Below, piece after piece: positions 5,801 to 10,193 of a DNA stretch of 10,193 nt. The position numbers and the translations under genes are program-made. Position 1 is the stretch's first letter; the number at the start of each line of letters is the position of its first letter. The DNA is taken from positions 1 to 10,193 of the forward strand of contig CAZJFH010000109.1 in NCBI GenBank assembly GCA_964545205.1, written 5' to 3'. Source of the stretch: CAZJFH01 sp964545205 (GTDB taxonomy: Bacteria > Pseudomonadota > Alphaproteobacteria > Rhodospirillales > Magnetospirillaceae). Under the pieces are notes generated by a model. The model ran no database searches, was not told the origin of the DNA, and saw only the letters and a program-made list of their open reading frames with translations.

Positions 5801-6446
5801 AGCGGGCGATGATGCCGAGATCGGCAAGCTGGCTCTTGCCGGTCGTCTTGTTGTCGCTGGTGGCGCCAGTGAACCACGCCAGCTCGCTGGCATTGACCTC
5901 GGCGTCGCGGGCAACGATCACGCCGTCGGCATCCGCCGAGCTGGCGTCGACGGCGTCGTAGAGAACGCCGGCAGCGGTCTGCGAGCCATCGGTGCTCGCG
6001 GGGTTCCATTCCTTGTACTTGCCGGAACCGGCGGCGACGGTGATGGTGAACTTGTCGCCGACCACGAAGTCGGTGGCGCCGTCGGCCAGGGTGAAGGACA
6101 GGCCGCCGCCCTCGAACGCCACGGCCACGGTGCCGATGCCGACGACGTCGCCGGCCGGATCCACCACCTGGAAGTCGCCGGCGTTGGTCGCCGCCTCGAT
6201 GATCGAGAGCGTGTAAGCGCCAACCTGGGCATCGGCGCCCACGGTGACCGCGCCCATGGTCCCGTCGCCGGTATTGCCGGCATCGGCCGCGGACGTCGCC
6301 GCGCCGAGCGCGACCTTGCCGACGACAGCGCCGGCGTTGAGGTTCTGGCCCGACAGGACGGTGATGCTCTCGCGCGAGCGGGAGCCGCTGGCCTCGCTGA
6401 CGATGAACTCGCCGGCGTGGTTGCTTTCGGTGTAGGAAGTCGCCAT
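5799..6446 (-). CDS. Head decoration protein, gpD-like, with an inserted beta-rich domain
   Basis: A 215-residue capsid decoration protein; lambda gpD is 110 residues and sits as trimers on the expanded capsid, stabilising it against DNA pressure. The gpD-like parts are split. Residues 1-54 include the flexible N-terminus and SRESITVLSGQNLNAGAVVG. Residues 142-215 include AAGVLYDAVDASSADADGV, VIVARDAEVNASELAW and the end ADLGIIAR. Between them, residues about 55-141 form an extra domain rich in Gly, Ala, Thr and Val with alternating hydrophobics (GAVTVGADAQVGAYTLSII, FQVVDPAGDVVGIG, GGLSFTLADGATDFVVGDKF), probably a small beta sandwich. It is likely displayed on the outer surface, but that is inference. 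GAGGAGA lies 8 bases before the ATG. The protease stop is 13 bases upstream and the capsid ATG 13 bases downstream. Confidence 0.88.
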   Translation of the reverse strand: MATSYTESNHAGEFIVSEASGSRSRESITVLSGQNLNAGAVVGKVALGAATSAADAGNTGDGTMGAVTVGADAQVGAYTLSIIEAATNAGDFQVVDPAGDVVGIGTVAVAFEGGGLSFTLADGATDFVVGDKFTITVAAGSGKYKEWNPASTDGSQTAAGVLYDAVDASSADADGVIVARDAEVNASELAWFTGATSDNKTTGKSQLADLGIIAR

Positions 6447-6459
6447 TGCTCAGGTCTCC

Positions 6460-6909
6460 TCAGCGAGCGCGCTTGTTGCGGGCGGCGTAAATCTCCGCGG
6501 TGTTGATCACGGGCTTCTGGCCGCCGGGCTGGGCGACCGCATCCGGCGACAGGGCGTTGGTGATGTCGGGCGACTGCGCCGCCACCAGCTTCTCCCACAG
6601 AGCCGCCCGGGCGCCCTCGACGGTGACTTCGGACTTCAGGAACTCCGCCTCGAGCGCCTTCGCGTCGAAGCTCTTGTTCACCTGCGCCGCGGTGGCACAC
6701 AGGGCCTTGATCTGTCCGGCGGCATCGATCTTGGCTTTCGCCTCCTCGATGCTGGCGCCGGTCGAGATCAGTTTGCCGGCCATCGCCGGCACGCCGGCTC
6801 CGTTGCACAGGGCGACGATGCCCTCGCACCGGGCGCGCTCGGCATTGTCCTGGCCAGTTTCCTTGCCGGCGTCAGTCGTGCCCGCCGGCTTTTTGTCCTT
6901 GTCCGCCAT
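6460..6909 (-). CDS. Nested in-frame scaffold protein inside the protease gene (lambda Nu3-like)
   Basis: An internal ATG (protease codon 218, MADKDKKPAG) has a perfect AGGAGG five bases upstream, a stronger site than that of the protease itself. It would give a 149-residue protein identical to the protease C-terminus. Lambda uses the same layout: Nu3, the scaffold, is translated from inside C in the same frame, so that many scaffold copies and few protease-scaffold fusions are made. The product is hydrophilic at its start (Lys, Asp, Gly, Thr), then mostly Ala/Glu/Lys-rich with likely helices (ASIEEAKAKIDAAGQIKAL; DAKALEAEFLKSE), and ends in a basic NKRAR. No scaffold gene occurs elsewhere in the head module. 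Seen directly: the start and its ribosome site. Inferred: that it is used and acts as scaffold. Confidence 0.75.
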   Translation of the reverse strand: MADKDKKPAGTTDAGKETGQDNAERARCEGIVALCNGAGVPAMAGKLISTGASIEEAKAKIDAAGQIKALCATAAQVNKSFDAKALEAEFLKSEVTVEGARAALWEKLVAAQSPDITNALSPDAVAQPGGQKPVINTAEIYAARNKRAR

Positions 6910-7560
6910 GGATTCCTCCTGGTTGACGGTGGATGCGGCGGGTTGCCGCGCGAACGCCGACAGCACGGCCGCCGGCGCATTGAGATTGCTCAGGGTGTCG
7001 AGATCGGCACAGGCCGCCAGCTTCACCGCCTGGGTCACTTTGTCGGCCAAGCCCTTTTCCTTGGCTTCAGCGGCGGAAAGCCACGTTTCGGCGGCCATGA
7101 GTGCCGCGATTTCCTCGTCCGCCAGGCCCGACTTATTGCGGTATGCGCTCACGAGGCCGGCCTTGATCTTGTCCAGCACGTCGGCCAGCTCGCGCATATC
7201 CTCTGCCGTGCCCCAGGCGAGCCCCGACGGGTCGTGAATCATCATCATGGCGTTCTCGGGCATCTCGACCCGATCGCCCGCCATCGCGACAACGGACGCG
7301 ATCGAGGCGGCGATGCCATCCACCTTCACCGTCACCTTCGCTGCGTGATCCTTCAGGATGTTGTGGATCGCCAGCCCGTCGAAGACGCTGCCGCCCGGGC
7401 TGTTGATGCGAACGGTGATCTGCTTGACGTCGTCGCCGGCCGCTTTCAGATCGCGGGCGAAATCGGCGGCGCGGATACCCCACAGGCCGATTTCGTCATA
7501 GATGCTCACCTCCACCGCGCCCCTATTGGCGTTGCGGATGCTGTACCAGCTCTTGCCCAT
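6460..7560 (-). CDS. Head maturation protease, ClpP-like (S14 type), with C-terminal scaffold region
   Basis: A 366-residue prohead protease. Residues 1-180 carry a ClpP-type fold: INSPGGSVFDG at 52-62, the nucleophile Ser86 in DGIAASIAS, His109 in MMMIHDPSG, and probable Asp173 in AKEKGLADKV, aligning with Ser-His-Asp of ClpP (GQAASMG, MIHQP, GLVD). Such enzymes trim or remove internal scaffold during head maturation. Residues 181-217 form an Ala/Pro/Ser linker. Residues 218-366 are charged, Ala/Glu/Lys-rich and probably helical, as expected for a scaffold, and can start separately from an internal ATG (see the entry for 6460-6909). Lambda gpC, by contrast, is usually placed in the S49 (SppA-like) family. 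The ATG is 3 bases after the portal stop, with GAGG 8 bases upstream. The cleavage site between protease and scaffold is not visible to me. Confidence 0.93.
   Translation of the reverse strand: MGKSWYSIRNANRGAVEVSIYDEIGLWGIRAADFARDLKAAGDDVKQITVRINSPGGSVFDGLAIHNILKDHAAKVTVKVDGIAASIASVVAMAGDRVEMPENAMMMIHDPSGLAWGTAEDMRELADVLDKIKAGLVSAYRNKSGLADEEIAALMAAETWLSAAEAKEKGLADKVTQAVKLAACADLDTLSNLNAPAAVLSAFARQPAASTVNQEESMADKDKKPAGTTDAGKETGQDNAERARCEGIVALCNGAGVPAMAGKLISTGASIEEAKAKIDAAGQIKALCATAAQVNKSFDAKALEAEFLKSEVTVEGARAALWEKLVAAQSPDITNALSPDAVAQPGGQKPVINTAEIYAARNKRAR
6915..6920 (-). promoter_or_regulatory. Internal Shine-Dalgarno for the nested scaffold start
   Basis: On the minus strand AGGAGG is followed by AATCC and then ATG (6909-6907). 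It lies within the protease coding sequence, codes for QEES, and falls exactly between the protease domain plus linker and the scaffold-like region. A perfect consensus in the protease frame at a domain boundary is unlikely to be chance. Confidence 0.78.
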
Positions 7561-7563
7561 GGC

Positions 7564-9021
7564 TCAGGCCTCGTTCGGTTCAATCGCGGATTTGGTGGGA
7601 TCGCTCACTGCCCGGCGGCCGTCGCTGTCGTAGGACACGCCGAGCTCATCCGCTCGCGCATTGTCGGCCTGCTGCTCGGCGTCGATCCTCTCGGCGTCCT
7701 CGCCTCGTTCGGACACCTTGGCCGACCGGCTGGTGAGCCCGGAGCGGATCTCCTTCACGCTCGCATCAACGTCCTGCACCGGATGGATGTACGGCCACGC
7801 CTGCGGCACCCATTTCACCCGCAGAGCCTCTGCCGTCGTCATGCCGGCCGGCAGACGGATCGCGCCCGAAAGCACCGCGGCCTCCATCCACCAACGGTGC
7901 ACGCGACGGCAGAGCTGGAAGGCGACGATGTGGTGTTGCCACATGGCGGCACGACGACGGAACTCGTTCACGGAGGCGCGATAGGTGCGATCGTTGATCT
8001 GCGAATAGTCCCCGGTCAGCTGCTCGTACAGGATGCCGGCCGCAGCGGCGAGACCGCGAAACTGCGAGCGGATGAACGGGTCGTAGGAGTTGCCGACGTC
8101 GGCCGGGTTGTTGAAGGTGACGTCCTCGCCAACGTCGAGGTCCTGGATGGTGCCGGCCTCCAGCGTCACGACACCGACACCGTCGGCCACCTCGGCGTCC
8201 TCGCCCCACAGTTCCTGCAGTTCATCGGCTGTCATGCCGGCCGGCAGTGGTTTGCGGCGGAAGCCCACCAGCATGGCGGCCAGCTTCTTCCGGACGAGCT
8301 CGGCGTCGTCGTACTGGTCGAGTTCGTGAAGCTTGATCAGCGCCCGGGTCAGCCACGGCTCTCCGCGGAGCTGGCCGGGTCGGCGCAGCTGCAGCAGGTG
8401 GGCGATCTCCGATGCCGGGATGCGGCGCGCTTGATTGTCGAGCACGAACCCCGACGCGTCCGAGGGGTGAAACGGCGTCAGCCAGTAGGCAGTCTTGCCG
8501 CCGATCGGCGATATCTCAACGCCGCTCCGAATCACCGCGTTTCCATACGCCTCCGTCTTGGTGGCGGGGCAGTGCTCGCTCTCCAGGACCTGAAGCTGAA
8601 GCGGCACCGTCAGCGCATCGGCAGCACGTCGCAGCCGGCGCCGGGTGAAGCTTTCCCCGCCCTCCACCATCGACCGCACGGCCAGCGCCTGCAGGCCGTA
8701 GAAGTCAAGCGCTTGGTCGGCGTCGGCCTCGTCGGTCCATGCCAGCCACAGCTCAGCCAGTTCCTTGTTCAGGCCGCTGTCCGGTGTCGCGAACTGCGGC
8801 TTGATACCGGTGCCGATCACGTTAGTGGTGATGACGTCGACCGCAGCATCGGCCCACGCTTGGTTGCGCACGGCATCCCGGGACCGGGCGCGCAGTGTTT
8901 CGAGGTTGCTGGCGACCGTCGAGGTTGGGCCGCCGCCGACAGCACCCCAGGCGCCCAGGCGCCGGCCCGTACCAGCAGCATCGTAGGAGGCGCGGATAAT
9001 TGTCTTGCGTCTGCGCGTCAT
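7564..9021 (-). CDS. Portal protein, lambda gpB family
   Basis: A 485-residue portal protein (lambda gpB is 533). Twelve copies form the ring at one head vertex through which DNA is packaged and to which the connector attaches. Family features seen: the N-terminal block around residues 43-76 (LRARSRDAVRNQAWADAAVD, then NVIGTGIKPQF); EGGESFTRRRLRR and LQLQVLESEHCP near residues 119-153; and the C-terminal block YDPFIRSQFRGLAAAAG, then LYEQLTGDYSQINDRTYRA, where the NDRTYRA form replaces the NYSSARA of lambda itself. The C-terminal 60 residues or so are charged and probably flexible. AAGGGG lies 7 bases before the ATG, inside the end of the gpW gene, so the two are probably coupled. The TGA stop at 7564-7566 is 3 bases before the protease start. 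There is no sign of truncation. Confidence 0.95.
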   Translation of the reverse strand: MTRRRKTIIRASYDAAGTGRRLGAWGAVGGGPTSTVASNLETLRARSRDAVRNQAWADAAVDVITTNVIGTGIKPQFATPDSGLNKELAELWLAWTDEADADQALDFYGLQALAVRSMVEGGESFTRRRLRRAADALTVPLQLQVLESEHCPATKTEAYGNAVIRSGVEISPIGGKTAYWLTPFHPSDASGFVLDNQARRIPASEIAHLLQLRRPGQLRGEPWLTRALIKLHELDQYDDAELVRKKLAAMLVGFRRKPLPAGMTADELQELWGEDAEVADGVGVVTLEAGTIQDLDVGEDVTFNNPADVGNSYDPFIRSQFRGLAAAAGILYEQLTGDYSQINDRTYRASVNEFRRRAAMWQHHIVAFQLCRRVHRWWMEAAVLSGAIRLPAGMTTAEALRVKWVPQAWPYIHPVQDVDASVKEIRSGLTSRSAKVSERGEDAERIDAEQQADNARADELGVSYDSDGRRAVSDPTKSAIEPNEA

Positions 9022-9022
9022 C

Positions 9023-9247
9023 CTACAGCCCCTTGCCGGTTACGAACCGCATGGTGCGGACGCGCGTCACGGCCGTTGATGCCTTGAGCGGATTGGCGAC
9101 GCCGAGCGCAGCGGCGGTAGCCGCGATCTGCGCAGCCAGCTCCTCGCGACTGCGATACGTGACCGAGTTGTCGCCGGTCCGCACGGTCAGCACGCCGGTC
9201 GCCCAGGCTTCCATCAGGGCCTCGAGATGTGCTTGCGTCAGCGCCAT
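9023..9247 (-). CDS. gpW-like head completion (head-tail joining) protein
   Basis: A 74-residue protein in the position of lambda gpW, between terminase and portal. In lambda, gpW binds the portal vertex after packaging, helps hold the DNA and prepares the head for gpFII. Length and layout match gpW (68 residues): an N-terminal helix with LEALMEAWATG, a beta-hairpin region (VLTVRTGDNSVTYRS), a second helix (EELAAQIAATAAALG) and a C-terminus ending RFVTGKGL, recalling the RGPAGFYV end of lambda gpW. The ATG lies 4 bases after the terminase stop, with GAGGTAGG just upstream inside the terminase 3' end. Its TAG stop is one base before the portal ATG. The function call rests on synteny plus weak similarity over a short protein, so it is good but not certain. 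Confidence 0.82.
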   Translation of the reverse strand: MALTQAHLEALMEAWATGVLTVRTGDNSVTYRSREELAAQIAATAAALGVANPLKASTAVTRVRTMRFVTGKGL

Positions 9248-9251
9248 CGGC

Positions 9252-10193
9252 CTACCTCATCAGCATCGAAAATTTGGCAACCCGCCGAGATCGGCGCTTC
9301 GATTTCTCCGGAACCGGCTCGATCGCCGGCCGCTCTTCTCTCTCACGCTCGACCGCCTCGGCCTCCGGGGTGCCGGCGAGCACCGGCTCGACCTCGGCGG
9401 CGGCGCCCACCTCGTCAGCTTTCTTGTTCAACTTCAGCCCCCAGTGCGCGAGGCCGCGTAGGGCGCCGAACGCATAGACCCGGCAGTCCAGCGCCTCGTT
9501 GGCGCGCCCGGGCTTCGGCTCCCATTTCCGGTACTTGCGACCGCCCACGGTGACGGTCACCAGCCGCTCCGCTGTGAGCTGCTCGAAATAGGCCGTGTCG
9601 CGGTCGGCCGGAAAATGCATGTAGCCCGGCCCGGGCGCCGCGATCTGCAGCCTGTTGGCGATGCTCTCCTTGGCAGCGTTGGTGCCGATGATGACCGGCC
9701 GGTACGCTCGCTTGCTCCGCTTCACCTTGGCCGAGGTCGGCCACACCGGCGACCAGGCGCCGTTCTTGTCGGACGCGCCCTTGATCGCCCACACCTTCTC
9801 ACCGGCACGGTCGCGGCAGAACGCGTACACCGCCTCCGTGTGGTGGCCGCCCGAATCGACGCATGTCGCTGCGATCTTGAACGGCCGGCCATCCGCTCTC
9901 AGCCAGGCGCGCCGGCGGAACGCATCGACCTGCGCCTGAACGGCCGGATCATCGAACCGCCCAGGAATCACCTCGTAGGCGATCGACCAGCTTTCCTCGT
10001 CGCGCCCCCAGCCGACCACCTCGAGCTCAATGCGGTCGTCCTGGGTGTCCTGGCCCATCGTCAGCACGGCCACCGGATCCGGCACCTCTGCCGCCCAGAC
10101 CTCGCGGCGCCGCAGCAGCACCGTCGTCGGCGTCTCCTTGCCGGCGTTCGACTTGTGCGGCAGACCGAGTTGCGTGTTCCAGAAGGTCTGCTT
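9252..10193 (-). CDS. Phage terminase large subunit, GpA type (C-terminal part, cut by window edge)
   Basis: This is the DNA-packaging motor subunit: the GpA family joins an N-terminal packaging ATPase to a C-terminal endonuclease that cuts concatemeric phage DNA at the prohead portal. Only the last 313 residues are visible; the frame is open to the right edge, so the ATPase half lies outside. The visible part begins with the GpA-typical FWNTQLGLP, continues into the nuclease domain with an acidic GQDTQDDRIE strand (family form GVDVQDDR), then CVDSGGHHTEAVYAFCRDR and the late family signature GRANEALDCRVYAFGALRGL. After it comes a charged tail rich in Glu and Pro that ends in a basic patch (KSKRRSRR); in lambda this end of gpA contacts the prohead. 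The stop is TAG at 9252-9254, and the next gene starts 4 bases later. A GTG at 10121 is internal, not the start. The family call is confident. Confidence 0.93.
   Translation of the reverse strand, partial: KQTFWNTQLGLPHKSNAGKETPTTVLLRRREVWAAEVPDPVAVLTMGQDTQDDRIELEVVGWGRDEESWSIAYEVIPGRFDDPAVQAQVDAFRRRAWLRADGRPFKIAATCVDSGGHHTEAVYAFCRDRAGEKVWAIKGASDKNGAWSPVWPTSAKVKRSKRAYRPVIIGTNAAKESIANRLQIAAPGPGYMHFPADRDTAYFEQLTAERLVTVTVGGRKYRKWEPKPGRANEALDCRVYAFGALRGLAHWGLKLNKKADEVGAAAEVEPVLAGTPEAEAVEREREERPAIEPVPEKSKRRSRRVAKFSMLMR

Noticed and set aside
4757..5812. A 351-codon open frame on the plus strand opposite the capsid gene
   Set aside because: The major capsid gene on the minus strand explains the region; the product is Arg/Gly/Val/His-rich without known motifs.
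5786..5914. Longer major capsid protein starting at the in-frame ATG at 5914
   Set aside because: It would overlap the decoration gene by over 100 bases and add 43 Arg/Pro/Ser-rich residues; the ATG at 5785 has AAGGAG and the gpE-type N-terminus.
6943..9087. A 714-codon open frame on the plus strand opposite the portal and protease genes
   Set aside because: The opposite strand carries clear portal and ClpP-type protease genes. The plus-strand product is Arg/Gly/His-rich without a recognisable domain, as expected of a frame kept open by third-position GC in the real genes.
10119..10121. GTG at 10121 as the terminase start
   Set aside because: The frame is open to the window edge, and the codons before the GTG encode FWNTQLGLP, part of the conserved GpA sequence, so the gene begins outside.
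1..10193. Undescribed defence system, CRISPR array, tRNA, insertion sequence or attachment site
   Set aside because: None seen on either strand: no spaced repeats, transposase, tRNA-like fold or integrase. The window is fully occupied by virion genes.

Overview
The window is a densely packed block of virion structural genes from a lambda-like, long-tailed (siphovirus) phage or prophage. Every gene is on the minus strand, so transcription runs from the right edge to the left edge. By eye the DNA is very GC-rich (about two thirds) with strong third-position GC bias. Together with the style of the proteins this suggests an alphaproteobacterial host, but that is inference: there is no host gene, integrase, tRNA or attachment site here. 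I cannot tell an integrated prophage from a free phage contig.

Head module, from the right edge: C-terminal part of the large terminase (GpA type, cut by the window edge), a gpW-like head completion protein, a lambda-type portal, a ClpP-type head maturation protease whose 3' half carries an in-frame internal start with a perfect Shine-Dalgarno (a nested scaffold, like lambda C/Nu3), a gpD-like decoration protein enlarged by an inserted domain, and a gpE-like major capsid protein. A 110-base spacer with two hairpins follows.

Connector and tail module: a gpFII-like head-tail joining protein, a gpU-like tail terminator, a 42-residue Pro/Ala/Lys-rich small protein, the tail tube protein (also with an inserted domain), a 91-base spacer with inverted repeats, the tail assembly chaperone with a classic A AAA AAC slippery site giving a -1 frameshift fusion (lambda G/GT strategy), and the N-terminal 552 residues of the tape measure protein, which runs off the left edge.

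The order follows lambda (A-W-B-C/Nu3-D-E-FII-U-V-G/GT-H), with no counterpart of FI or Z and one extra small gene before the tail tube. Most junctions are 1 to 19 bases, so translational coupling is likely. I see no defence system, mobile element, CRISPR array or RNA gene. The most informative points are two recoding or nested-gene devices (scaffold inside protease, frameshifted chaperone) and the hairpins in the only two sizeable spacers.
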